NCBI GenBank assembly: GCA_036500765.1
Contig: DASYBM010000004.1
Span: forward strand, 558,001-622,000
Direction: 5' to 3'
Length of the DNA: 64,000 nucleotides
Source: Candidatus Sulfotelmatobacter sp.
GTDB lineage: Bacteria; Acidobacteriota; Terriglobia; Terriglobales; Acidobacteriaceae
Positions 1-7,497 of the stretch are shown in pieces. A program made the translations under genes and the position numbers. Under the pieces are notes generated by a model. That model had not been told where the DNA came from. It saw only the letters and a program-made list of their open reading frames with translations, and searched no databases. Positions within the stretch are counted from its first letter, which is position 1; each line of letters begins with the position of its first letter.

Positions 1-39
1 GTAGGAGCACGTGTCCGTGTCCAGCATGTAGCGCGGCAT
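1..39 (-). CDS. vapC: VapC-type PIN toxin, N-terminus only (cut by window edge)
   Basis: The minus strand reads an ATG at 39 followed by MPRYMLDTDTCSY and then leaves the window. This matches the start of VapC PIN-domain ribonucleases, where the first Asp in the MLDTDT motif is a metal ligand of the active site. The start codon overlaps the stop of the upstream vapB gene by one base (TAATG), which is typical of translationally coupled toxin-antitoxin pairs. Only 13 residues are visible, so the family call rests on this motif and on the vapB neighbour. Confidence 0.7.
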   Translation of the reverse strand, partial: MPRYMLDTDTCSY

Positions 40-266
40 TACGGCTTACGCTCCTGCACGGGCAAGTCTTCCACTTCGTCCATGAAGGTCGCCGAGGCAG
101 CGGGAGCCTCGTCCAGGTACGACTTCCAGTCCGATGGCGCTGCCGACAGGATCACGTCGCTGCCCTCCTTCCGGATGAATACCTCCGTGGTTCGAAACTG
201 AAACTCCTTCGGCAGTCGGACCGCTTGACTGCGGTTGTTCATGAAGATTTTGGCTTTACGCTGCAT
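39..266 (-). CDS. vapB: VapB-type antitoxin (AbrB/SpoVT fold)
   Basis: This 75-residue protein starts with a swapped-hairpin AbrB-like DNA-binding segment (RSQAVRLPKEF at about 12-22), the hallmark of VapB/MazE antitoxins. An acidic C-terminal tail follows, which would wrap the VapC toxin. A GGGAGGA ribosome site lies just before the ATG at 266. The gene is coupled to vapC by a TAATG overlap. A perfect inverted repeat at 288-313 lies 22 bases upstream and is the probable autoregulatory operator. The VapB call is strong; the RNA target of the toxin cannot be told. Confidence 0.85.
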   Translation of the reverse strand: MQRKAKIFMNNRSQAVRLPKEFQFRTTEVFIRKEGSDVILSAAPSDWKSYLDEAPAASATFMDEVEDLPVQERKP

Positions 267-287
267 GGCTTCCTCCCACAGACGAGC

Positions 288-313
288 GTGGCATATACAT
301 TAGTATATGCCAC
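288..313. promoter_or_regulatory. Palindromic operator of vapBC
   Basis: GTGGCATATAC at 288-298 and GTATATGCCAC at 303-313 are exact reverse complements separated by ATTA. The palindrome sits 22 bases upstream of the vapB start. VapB-type antitoxins bind such inverted repeats to repress their own operon. The operator role is inferred from symmetry and position. Confidence 0.75.
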
Positions 314-333
314 GGGAAAACGGGATAGCAAGA

Positions 334-551
334 GTCATCCTGAGCGCAGGGATTGGTCCGCGAAGCGGAGCAATCTCGAAGTGGAAGGATCCCTTACCTG
401 CTTTGCAGCGCTCAAAGCACGGCGAGGAGTCCTCACTTCGGCTTGGGCCTGCCGCAGAATTCCTTGAATCAACAGGATGCGGTTTAGGGTGTAGGGATCC
501 TTCGACTGCGTTGTCGTCAGCTTCGCGGACGACAACTTCGCTCAGGATGAC
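334..551. repeat. Dispersed-type inverted repeat element
   Basis: GTCATCCTGAGCG at 334-346 is an exact reverse complement of CGCTCAGGATGAC at 539-551. Internal GGATCC-containing pieces near 388-395 and 496-503 add to the symmetry. No credible gene lies between the arms. The right arm supplies the last codons and the stop of the antitoxin-like gene ending at 542, which suggests the element was inserted at that gene's 3' end. The arm motif is of a kind often seen repeated between genes; other copies were not found in this window. Confidence 0.6.
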
Positions 552-793
552 AAGCCTTTGGTGCCATTGAGGATGGCTGAAACTTGGCGGCGCACTTCTG
601 CCCACGGGATCGGCTTCACTTTGCCCGAGTCTAATTCCTCGATGCGCTTGGCGATTTCGCGGCCCCATTCCTCTTCAGCGGATGCGTCAACGGTCTCGTC
701 GAGGCTTTCCAAAAGCGAGCCTGCAAGAGCGGCACGCGCTTCGGGCGGAAGTGCGAGAGCCTTTTCGAGCAGTTCTGAAACTTCGCGTGTCAT
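542..793 (-). CDS. Addiction-module antidote-like protein, orphan
   Basis: The protein is 83 residues from the ATG at 793; an ATG at 802 is an alternative. It has the pattern of the small 'putative addiction module component' family: a helical N-terminus (MTREVSELLEKALALPPEAR), a LAGSLLESLDE segment, and a W-x-x-EIAKRIEELDSG section followed by IPW-x-EV. Such antidotes are normally followed by a ParE/RelE toxin. Here no toxin follows: the reading frame ends in a TGA inside a dispersed repeat arm (539-551) and downstream is only repeat sequence. The last residues (GLSS) are therefore repeat-derived and the toxin seems lost. Confidence 0.65.
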   Translation of the reverse strand: MTREVSELLEKALALPPEARAALAGSLLESLDETVDASAEEEWGREIAKRIEELDSGKVKPIPWAEVRRQVSAILNGTKGLSS

Positions 794-887
794 GCCTGTC
801 ATCCCAGATGCCCTAGCGCAACGCAAACGCGCAGGTTGCAAGTCGAATCAGCAAAAACGGGCTGCCGACGCCTGCGGGACTCGGATT

Positions 888-1181
888 TCATATTCCCTGC
901 AACCTAATCGCGGCCATTCCGCCTGCTGATTTGTTGTCTATCTCGACGAGCGCAGCGTGATACTTGTCGAAAAATTCTACGATTGCTTGCCATGAGGTCC
1001 AGTCGGGTTCCTCGCAATACTTGACGGTAACGCTGCTTGAGAGCAGATTCGTAAGGCTCTCTGTTCTGTATGCGAACAATTCTTGTGCGTCGGCGATATC
1101 GGCTACCGACGGCTGGCCAAAAGAAGTCCTAGCCCTTTCCGCTAGCGCGGCGGTTGCTGCCCGTAAATCAGTTCTGTTCAT
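888..1181 (-). CDS. Hypothetical protein
   Basis: A 97-residue reading frame with a plausible soluble composition: an Ala-rich helical start, then a central Trp/Phe-rich helix (DWTSWQAIVEFFDKYH) and a short tail. No family is recognised. No clear ribosome site precedes the ATG at 1181. It lies in a lower-GC accessory stretch with toxin-antitoxin fragments on one side and two other unknown genes on the other. The amino-acid make-up favours a real gene over a chance frame, but this is not certain. Confidence 0.5.
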   Translation of the reverse strand: MNRTDLRAATAALAERARTSFGQPSVADIADAQELFAYRTESLTNLLSSSVTVKYCEEPDWTSWQAIVEFFDKYHAALVEIDNKSAGGMAAIRLQGI

Positions 1182-1218
1182 GATAGGGAAAGTGTATCAT
1201 CGGGCCGCACGATCGCAA

Positions 1219-1644
1219 CTACCTTGGTGGCTGCTGCGTAAGCCCCTCAACCGTCTTTCCGAGGATCACTCCCATGACGTTAATTCGGCATCGGTCGGCG
1301 GCCAGCGTTAGGCTTGCTTGGCCCACGTGCGGATATTTCTTGGCTGATTGCGCGGCAAAATATTCACATGCATCGCCCAGCTTCTTTTCGCCTTCCTCGG
1401 TTTCCTTCCACGGCGGGGCCAACGGCCTGGGAAAGCCATCCCGCTCACATTCAAGAAACTCGTCCGCCCCTAGCAACCGCGCCACGTCATGCCTTTCGGC
1501 CCGCTCGGGAAGCAGGATGCCGCATTCTGGTTTTCGAGGTATTAGCTCCAATGCTTTGGCTGACGTTTTCTCTTGTTGTGGATGGGCGGTGGCAACCAAC
1601 AGGCCGAAGGAAACTGTCAGGGCAAACACGGATGGCTTCAACAT
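1219..1644 (-). CDS. Exported hypothetical protein
   Basis: From the ATG at 1644 the product is 141 residues and begins with a typical signal peptide (MLKPSVFALTVSFGLLVATA, cleavage near AHP-QQ). A longer frame upstream to 1725 exists but would bury the signal peptide, so the internal start was chosen. The mature part is hydrophilic, has three Cys residues and no recognised domain. It is divergent from the gene at 1716. It is probably periplasmic or outer-membrane associated; function unknown. Confidence 0.55.
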   Translation of the reverse strand: MLKPSVFALTVSFGLLVATAHPQQEKTSAKALELIPRKPECGILLPERAERHDVARLLGADEFLECERDGFPRPLAPPWKETEEGEKKLGDACEYFAAQSAKKYPHVGQASLTLAADRCRINVMGVILGKTVEGLTQQPPR

Positions 1645-1715
1645 GAGAACCAGCTCCGCCGCGGATTCTATCACCAGTTTTAGAACCCTTCGCCATGCCG
1701 GAGTAGAATAGGCCC

Positions 1716-2036
1716 ATGAGCACAATTGAAGGCAGCCTAGACATTTTTTGGGAAAACAATGCGCAACGTACAGCCACGCCCCGGTACATGCTGGTGTTTG
1801 CCCGATATCAGAACTTCAAAAGCGGCGCGCAACCAGCCAAGCATTTGGTGGGTGCCGATGCTTTAGAATCCTACCTAGCTGAAATCGGATTCGACGCCAC
1901 GGATGCGAAGGATTGGGTTAAACAGTTGCAGGCGGCAGGCAGCGTTTCGATCCCTCATATTTGGATGCCCGAAGAACAGATGGCGGCATATGAGCAGTCA
2001 GGGCCGGTTGCCGTGAAGCTAGATATGGCGTCCTAG
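1716..2036 (+). CDS. Hypothetical small protein
   Basis: A 106-residue protein starting at an ATG with a short AGG upstream. It has a compact alpha/beta look: a strand-rich start (YMLVFARYQNF), a helix (GADALESYLAEIGF), and a terminal strand region (SVSIPHIWMPEEQ). No family is recognised with confidence. It stands alone between the divergent exported protein gene and glnA, which converges from the right. Confidence 0.55.
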   Translation: MSTIEGSLDIFWENNAQRTATPRYMLVFARYQNFKSGAQPAKHLVGADALESYLAEIGFDATDAKDWVKQLQAAGSVSIPHIWMPEEQMAAYEQSGPVAVKLDMAS

Positions 2037-2128
2037 ATTTACTCGCGCCTACGCGGGCCTTTCATCCTCCGGCGGGCGGCCAGGGCCCTTCCCATTCACC
2101 GTTCCTATCGTCTTCCCGGTTCTTATCA

Positions 2129-3541
2129 CTAGATGTCGTAGTATAGCGCGAACTCATAAGGGTGCGGGCGCTGCCGAATCGCGTCCACTTCTCTTGAGCG
2201 CTTGTAATCCACGTAGGTGCGCAGCAGCTCTTCAGTGAATACGTCGCCTTTCAGCAGAAATGCGTGGTCGCGCTCCAACTCATCTAGCGCGTCCTCCAGC
2301 GAGCCGGGCATTGAGAGGATGTTCGACAATTCTTCCGGAGCCAAGTCATAGATGTCGCGATCGAGCGGCAGTCCGGGGTCCATTTTGTTTTCGATGCCGT
2401 CGAGGCCGGCCATCAGCATCGCGGCGAAGGCCATATACGGATTGCAACTGGGGTCGGGCGGGCGGAACTCGACGCGCTTGGCTTTGGGCGCGATGGAATA
2501 CATGGGAATGCGGCAGGCGGCCGAGCGATTGCGCCGCGAGTAGGCGAGATTCACGGGGGCTTCAAATCCGGGGATGAGGCGCTTGTAGGAATTCGTTGTC
2601 GGCGCAATGATCGCGGAGAGCGCGGGGCCATGCTTGATGAGGCCGCCGACATACCAGAGGGCGAGTTGCGACAGGCCGGCGTATCCGTCGCCGGCGAAGA
2701 GCGGTTCGCCGGCCTTCCACAAGCTTTGGTGGGTGTGCATGCCGTTGCCGTTATCCCCGAAGATGGGCTTGGGCATAAACGTCACCGTTTTGCCGTGGCG
2801 GTTGGCGACGTTCTTCACGACGTACTTGTAGAGCAGCATCTTGTCGGCGGAGCGCACCAGCGAATCGAACTTGAGATCGATTTCAGTTTGACCGCCGCTG
2901 GCCACTTCGTGGTGATGACATTCCACGTCGATGCCGCAGGCCTGCATGCTCAGCGTCATCTCCGAGCGCAGGTCCTGATAGTGGTCGGTGGGCGGGACGG
3001 GGAAATATCCTTCTTTGTAGCGCGGGCGGTAGCCGAGATTGTTCTCCACGCGGCCGGAGTTCCAGCGGCCCTCTTCGGCGTCGATGTGGTAAAAGCCATA
3101 GTTCGCGCGCTGATCGAAACGTACATTATCAAAAATGAAAAATTCGGCTTCGGCGCCGAAGTAGGCAGTATCGGCGACACCGGACTCCGTTAGATAAATT
3201 TCGGCTTTTCGCGCGATGTAACGGGGATCGCGATCGTACTGCTGCTTGGTCACGGGATCAACCACGTTGCAGACCAGCACGAGAGTTGGAACTTCCGTAA
3301 ATGGATCGAGCAAGTGAAAGTTGGCGTCGGGCTTGAGCAGCATGTCGCTCTCGTGAATGCCAGCCCATCCGCGGATCGAGGAGCCATCGATGCCGAAGCC
3401 GTCTTCAAACGAAGATTCCGTCAGCTCGGCGATGGGATAGGAAATGTGGTGCCACAGGCCAGGAATGTCCGTAAAGCGCAGGTCCAGAATCTTGGCGTCG
3501 TGCTTCTTTGCGAAGTTAAGAACGGTCTTGGCATCGGCCAT
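2129..3541 (-). CDS. glnA: Type I glutamine synthetase (ATP:glutamate-ammonia ligase)
   Basis: The 470-residue length and sequence match GlnA type I-beta. The protein has the N-terminal beta-grasp domain ([13 protein letters not shown]), the [12 protein letters not shown] signature, the metal/ATP segment with AEFFIFD and [17 protein letters not shown], and the NRSAACRIP glutamate-site loop. DIYDLAPEE carries Tyr398 at the conserved adenylylation position, so activity is probably tuned by GlnE-type adenylylation. The enzyme makes glutamine from glutamate and ammonia in the cytoplasm. It is monocistronic, and a LysR regulator is transcribed divergently from the far side of a 27-bp inverted repeat (3655-3752). 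Certainty is high. Confidence 0.97.
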   Translation of the reverse strand: MADAKTVLNFAKKHDAKILDLRFTDIPGLWHHISYPIAELTESSFEDGFGIDGSSIRGWAGIHESDMLLKPDANFHLLDPFTEVPTLVLVCNVVDPVTKQQYDRDPRYIARKAEIYLTESGVADTAYFGAEAEFFIFDNVRFDQRANYGFYHIDAEEGRWNSGRVENNLGYRPRYKEGYFPVPPTDHYQDLRSEMTLSMQACGIDVECHHHEVASGGQTEIDLKFDSLVRSADKMLLYKYVVKNVANRHGKTVTFMPKPIFGDNGNGMHTHQSLWKAGEPLFAGDGYAGLSQLALWYVGGLIKHGPALSAIIAPTTNSYKRLIPGFEAPVNLAYSRRNRSAACRIPMYSIAPKAKRVEFRPPDPSCNPYMAFAAMLMAGLDGIENKMDPGLPLDRDIYDLAPEELSNILSMPGSLEDALDELERDHAFLLKGDVFTEELLRTYVDYKRSREVDAIRQRPHPYEFALYYDI

Positions 3542-3654
3542 AGTGACTCTGGCTGCTACAATCGGCGGGTTCTGCAGGACGTGAGAGTTTAATTGGTGTA
3601 GGCGGAGCTGGCAATTTGATTGTTTTTATGGCGCCGATAACGCGACTTTATACT

Positions 3655-3752
3655 GAAGCTGTCAGCTATCGCCTCTCAGCTATCAGCCAGTGCGGAGTGG
3701 TGGTCGTTCCGGCCTGCTGGCTTTAAGCTGAGAGTTGATAGCTGACAGCTTC
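3655..3752. repeat. Imperfect inverted repeat (AGCTGATAGCTGA family)
   Basis: The arm at 3655-3681 and the arm at 3726-3752 are reverse complements at 25 of 27 positions, with a 44-base centre. Related sequence occurs at 14950-14981 and 20006-20037, so this is a dispersed intergenic family. The right arm ends two bases before the ATG of the LysR gene and leaves no room for a ribosome site of its own. Confidence 0.7.
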
Positions 3753-3754
3753 CT

Positions 3755-4666
3755 ATGGATTTCGACCAGCTCGAAACATTTCTCGAAGTGGCGCGCCACG
3801 CCTCATTTTCACGGGCGGCGGAGAAGCGTTTTCGGACGCAGCCGGCGATTTCGTCGCAGATCCGTGGGCTCGAGGAAGAGATCGGGGCCAAGCTGTTCGA
3901 CCGCTCCGGCGGCAAGGTTTCGCTCACGGCGGCGGGCAAGGCATTTCAGAAATACGTCGAGGAGACGCTGGACGCGCGCAAGGCAATGATGGTGGCGATC
4001 GCCGAAATGGAGCGCGTGCCCCGCGGCGAAATCATCGTGGGCGCGAACGAGGGCACCTGCCTGCACATTCTGCCCTACGTGTTTGCCGATTTTAAGAAGC
4101 AGTATCCCGATGTTTCGGTGAATATCAAACGCGCGGACTACGGCAAAATTTTCGAATCGATCATCGACAACTCGGTCGATTTCGGCGTGATGTCCCTGCC
4201 CGTCGCGGATCCCCGGCTGACGGTCGTGCTCATCCATCGCGATGAGTTGATTCTGATTGCGCCGCCGCAGCATCCTCTGGGCAAAATGAAGCTAGCAAGC
4301 ATTGCGGATATCGCGAAATTTCCCCTGGTCGTGCCCAAGGCCGGACATACTCGCGATGCCATTGAGCAGCTGTTCCACGAACGCCGGCTGAAACCGAACT
4401 TCACCATGGAACTCGATTCGAGCGAACTGCTGAAGCGGTTCGTGGCCGCCGACGTGGGGATCGGATTTATCGCCCGATCGAACGTTGAGGAAGATGTTCG
4501 CGCCAGAGTTCTGGCGGCGGTCGCCCTTGCCGATGCTCAGGTTCGCCGCGACCTTGCGTTGGTTTTCCGCAAAGACAAAGCGCTCAGCCGCGCTGCGCTG
4601 GCGTTTATTGACATTGCGGTGAAACACAAATCCACGGAAGAGCTGGCGCACATTCCAAGCCGATGA
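3755..4666 (+). CDS. LysR-family transcriptional regulator
   Basis: A 303-residue LysR-type regulator. Residues 1-60 form the winged helix-turn-helix (ETFLEVARHASFSRAAEKRF, then QPAISSQIRGLEEEIGAKLFDR). Residues about 90-295 form the periplasmic-binding-protein-like effector domain (GEIIVGANEG, FGVMSLPVADPRL, VVPKAGHTRD). It is divergent from glnA and ends 13 bases before a POTRA protein gene. Its target is unknown; glnA or the downstream gene are the obvious candidates. The ATG at 3755 abuts an inverted repeat and lacks a Shine-Dalgarno, so translation may be weak or controlled by that structure. Confidence 0.9.
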   Translation: MDFDQLETFLEVARHASFSRAAEKRFRTQPAISSQIRGLEEEIGAKLFDRSGGKVSLTAAGKAFQKYVEETLDARKAMMVAIAEMERVPRGEIIVGANEGTCLHILPYVFADFKKQYPDVSVNIKRADYGKIFESIIDNSVDFGVMSLPVADPRLTVVLIHRDELILIAPPQHPLGKMKLASIADIAKFPLVVPKAGHTRDAIEQLFHERRLKPNFTMELDSSELLKRFVAADVGIGFIARSNVEEDVRARVLAAVALADAQVRRDLALVFRKDKALSRAALAFIDIAVKHKSTEELAHIPSR

Positions 4667-4679
4667 GCAAGCCAAGTCG

Positions 4680-6044
4680 ATGACCAAGTGGATGATCAAG
4701 GCAAGCCCCAGACTTCTGTTGATAGTTCTCTCGCTGCTTTCCGGCTTCTGCCGGGACGGCACGGGGCAAAGCGCACAGAAGCCGCTTTCGCAGATGCCGG
4801 CCTCGGCGCGGCAGTTGATCGCCATCAAGGTCACGGGAAGCAAACGCTTTCCGGAGGAGGCGATCGCGGCGGCGACCGGCTTGCAGATGGGCGCTCCGGT
4901 CAATGATGACGATTTCAAGAAGGCTTCGCGGCGCCTGGGCGACATGGGAGTCTTCACCGAGATTGCTTACACCTTCTCGTATTCCTCCGCGGGAACCAAA
5001 GTCGACTTTCATGTCACCGATGTCGATAAGTTTGTTCCGGCCCACTTTGAGGATTTCGTGTGGTTCTCCGACGCCGAGCTTTTGAAACGTATCAAAGAGC
5101 ATGCGCCGCTTTTCGACGGATCGCTGCCGCTATCGGGACGACTGGCCGACGAGGTTTCCGACGTTCTGCAGGCGATGCTGGTCGAGAATTCGATCCCTGG
5201 GCACGTTGAATATCAGCGCGCCGGTAAGCCGGACGGCCCCGTCGAGTCGATCAACTACCGCGTAACAGACGTTTTGATTCGAGTTCGAAAGATCGAATTT
5301 ATGGGCGCGGCGGAGGCTGAAGTGCCCGCACTCGAGGCGGCGGCAGAGAATCTACCTGACCACGAGTACTCGCGCACACGCCTGAATCTGCTGGTGCAGC
5401 GCCAACTACTGCCCGTCTACTACGCGCGAGGATATTTGAAGGCGCAATTCGGTGAGCCTGAACCCAAAGTCATAAAGCAGCCTGCTGCCGAAACCGAAGA
5501 CGGCCCGCGCAACCTGACGGTCGTCGATGTCGCTTTCGCGGTTACGCCCGGCCAGCAGTACAAAGTGAAAAGCGTAATGTGGTCGGGCAATCGCGAGTTC
5601 CCTACCGAAACATTGCAGAAAATGGTTCGCCTCGAGCCCGGGCAACCGGCCAATACGACCCGGCTGGCCGACAATTTGAAGGACGTCCAGAAGCTCTATG
5701 GATCGCGCGGGTACGTGACCGCCGCATTGAAGTCGGACGCGGACTTTGACGACTCTGCCGCAACCGTTGTGATTCGTATCGACGTGAACGAAGGCTACGT
5801 TTACCACATGGGCGACCTCGAATACCGGGGCCTCGATAACAGTCTGACCGCAAAGCTCCGCAATGCCTGGAAGATCCGTCCCGGGGATGTGTACGACTCG
5901 ACCTACCTCAGCGAGTATCTGCCCGCGGCTCAGAAACTCCTGCCTCCGGCTTTGGACTGGGAAGTCTCGCCGCACGTGACTGCGAACGTCCGTGACAAGA
6001 CGGTCGATGTGGATCTTATCTACTCAGTAAGGGCGCCGAAATAG
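4680..6044 (+). CDS. POTRA-repeat exported protein (BamA/TamA N-terminal-like, no barrel)
   Basis: A 454-residue protein with a hydrophobic signal segment (about 8-22) followed by several POTRA-like repeats. The first starts near 48 (IKVTGSKRFPEEAI). A later typical one starts near 300 (KVKSVMWSGNREFPTETLQ) and a last one near 385 (MGDLEYRGLDN). These resemble the periplasmic POTRA modules of BamA/TamA, which receive outer-membrane proteins. The protein ends without room for the roughly 300-residue beta-barrel of those families. It may be a soluble periplasmic partner or scaffold. It follows the LysR gene closely and may be co-transcribed. Confidence 0.7.
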   Translation: MTKWMIKASPRLLLIVLSLLSGFCRDGTGQSAQKPLSQMPASARQLIAIKVTGSKRFPEEAIAAATGLQMGAPVNDDDFKKASRRLGDMGVFTEIAYTFSYSSAGTKVDFHVTDVDKFVPAHFEDFVWFSDAELLKRIKEHAPLFDGSLPLSGRLADEVSDVLQAMLVENSIPGHVEYQRAGKPDGPVESINYRVTDVLIRVRKIEFMGAAEAEVPALEAAAENLPDHEYSRTRLNLLVQRQLLPVYYARGYLKAQFGEPEPKVIKQPAAETEDGPRNLTVVDVAFAVTPGQQYKVKSVMWSGNREFPTETLQKMVRLEPGQPANTTRLADNLKDVQKLYGSRGYVTAALKSDADFDDSAATVVIRIDVNEGYVYHMGDLEYRGLDNSLTAKLRNAWKIRPGDVYDSTYLSEYLPAAQKLLPPALDWEVSPHVTANVRDKTVDVDLIYSVRAPK

Positions 6045-6067
6045 ACGTTCTGCGCACCCACCCGTTC

Positions 6068-6087
6068 TTGTTCGGATTTTGGAACAA
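6068..6087. promoter_or_regulatory. Inverted repeat TTGTTC-N8-GAACAA
   Basis: TTGTTC at 6068-6073 and GAACAA at 6082-6087 form a perfect 6-bp inverted repeat with an 8-base centre. It lies between the POTRA gene and the small exported protein gene at 6260. The core GTTC-N8-GAAC layout is the same as in the two palindromes of the iclR-aceB gap. A regulator-binding role is inferred only. Confidence 0.35.
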
Positions 6088-6259
6088 ATTTAAAAGAGTT
6101 GTTCAAGAGTGGCCGTTCTCCGGGTAGTCTTTTCTGGCCTCCGAAGGCCGGTTTAGCGCAACCGGCATTTGTGAAATCAGGGCCGCTTGACTACACTGGC
6201 TTGCAAAGTTTTCGAGCTTTCGCGTGTTGAGCGGCATCTACTGTGTCAGGAGATTCTGA

Positions 6260-6598
6260 ATGAAGTTTAGTTGGCGACGTTCGATCTTGATTGTGACGCT
6301 CTTGGGATGTATGTCCGCCGCGGCGCTGGCAGCGGGCAAGCAGACGCTGACCGGTGAAGTCGGCGACGCCATGTGTGGCGCGAAGCACATGGAAGGCACC
6401 GCTGCCGAGTGCACCCGCCTGTGCGTCTCGAAAGGCTCGAAGTACGCACTGGTCGTCGGCGACAAGATTTATGTGCTGAATACCAGCGACAAGGCTGTGC
6501 TGGCATTGCTCGATCAACAGGCCGGCAAGAAGGCCACGATCACCGGCACGGTGAACGGGACGGAAGTCGAAGTGAGCAAGGCCGTCGCCGCCAAGTAA
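6260..6598 (+). CDS. Small exported protein with conserved Cys residues
   Basis: The 112-residue product begins with a signal peptide (RSILIVTLLGCMSAAALAAG). The mature 87 or so residues contain three Cys (DAMCGAK, ECTRLCVSK) and a compact beta-rich part (YALVVGDKIYVLN, KATITGTVNGTEVEVSK) that looks like a small OB-type barrel. I do not recognise a named family. It is probably periplasmic with a possible disulfide or metal site. The gene stands alone and is followed by a terminator-like hairpin at 6705. Confidence 0.75.
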   Translation: MKFSWRRSILIVTLLGCMSAAALAAGKQTLTGEVGDAMCGAKHMEGTAAECTRLCVSKGSKYALVVGDKIYVLNTSDKAVLALLDQQAGKKATITGTVNGTEVEVSKAVAAK

Positions 6599-6704
6599 GT
6601 CGCGGCGGTCGAGAGCCCGCAGATTTTAGCAGGGTGTTCAGCGATTGGATTTTTAGCATAAGGTTTTGCCCGGGCCCTCCCCCCAATAAATTCCGGGCAT
6701 AAAG

Positions 6705-6739
6705 CGGGGACGCGCGCCAGCGCTTCCCCGTATTTTTTT
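6705..6739 (+). terminator. Rho-independent terminator candidate
   Basis: CGGGGA (6705-6710) pairs with TCCCCG (6725-6730), with a GC-rich interior that can pair further, and is followed by a run of seven T at 6733-6739. It lies about 105 bases after the small exported protein gene and before pdaD. Confidence 0.55.
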
Positions 6740-6832
6740 CGCCCCGGAGCGCAAATTCACATTTCCTTTACCCAGCATTGTGTTAGATTGTGCTTTCTCA
6801 ACCTGAAATTTCATTTTCGGAGGATCACGGAA

Positions 6833-7390
6833 TTGGGCAAAGACATGGTTCCCAAGCGGATTTTCTTTACCAAGGGAGTGGGGAAACACCGCGAGCGGCT
6901 CACGTCATTCGAGTTGGCGTTGCGCGACGCCGGGATTGCCGCCCAGAATCTGGTGCGCGTTTCCTCCATCTTTCCGCCCAATTGCAAGCTGCTGGCCCGC
7001 AAGGAAGGGGTGAAGTATCTGCATCCCGGGGAAGTCGTTTTTGCCGTGGTCGCGGAGAACACCACGCGCGAGCCGCACCGGTTGCTGGCTTCGTCGATCG
7101 GGGTGGCCATCCCCGCCGATCGAAATACTTACGGTTATCTCAGCGAGCACCATTCTTTCGGCGAGACGGAAGACGCTGCCGGGGAATATGCCGAAGAACT
7201 CGCCGCCGAAATGCTGGCCACCACCCTCAACGTGGAATTCGATCCCGACCGTTCCTGGGATGAGAAAAAGCAGATCTACCGCCTGTCCAACAAAATTGTG
7301 CGCACGGCCAACGTCACCCAATCGGCGGTCGGCGACAAGCGCGCCCTCTGGACAACTGTGATTGCCTCGGCCGTGTTGATATTTGATTAG
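6833..7390 (+). CDS. pdaD: Pyruvoyl-dependent arginine decarboxylase
   Basis: This enzyme decarboxylates arginine to agmatine. The proenzyme self-cleaves to create a pyruvoyl cofactor. The motif [13 protein letters not shown] contains the processing site between Ser44 and Ser45, and [13 protein letters not shown] plus [10 protein letters not shown] are family hallmarks. [20 protein letters not shown] carries the catalytic acidic region. A TTG start at 6833 is preferred because GGAGG (6819-6823) lies 9 bases before it; the first ATG (6845) is too far from that site. The length of 185 is normal. The genes for the next two steps lie at 15018 and 16426. The stop codon lies in a triple 15-bp tandem repeat. 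Confidence 0.93.
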   Translation: MGKDMVPKRIFFTKGVGKHRERLTSFELALRDAGIAAQNLVRVSSIFPPNCKLLARKEGVKYLHPGEVVFAVVAENTTREPHRLLASSIGVAIPADRNTYGYLSEHHSFGETEDAAGEYAEELAAEMLATTLNVEFDPDRSWDEKKQIYRLSNKIVRTANVTQSAVGDKRALWTTVIASAVLIFD

Positions 7391-7429
7391 CGAGGCGGAG
7401 ATTAACGAGACGGAGATTAGCGAGACGGA
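7385..7429. repeat. 15-bp tandem repeat x3 across the pdaD stop
   Basis: Units GATTAGCGAGGCGGA (7385-7399), GATTAACGAGACGGA (7400-7414) and GATTAGCGAGACGGA (7415-7429) follow one another. The first contains the pdaD stop TAG (7388-7390). Because the unit is a multiple of three, the copies supply in-frame backup stops at 7403 and 7418. Confidence 0.9.
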
Positions 7430-7497
7430 CTTCCGAACTGCCGAACATACGGGTCGCCGAAGAATGTTTGCTCTTAACCTTGGCCGTGGCTAGACCC

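Noticed and set aside
225-570. Overlapping frames of 80-122 codons on both strands between vapB and the antidote-like gene
   Set aside because: They lie across the operator and the dispersed inverted repeat and have no ribosome site or protein-like composition.
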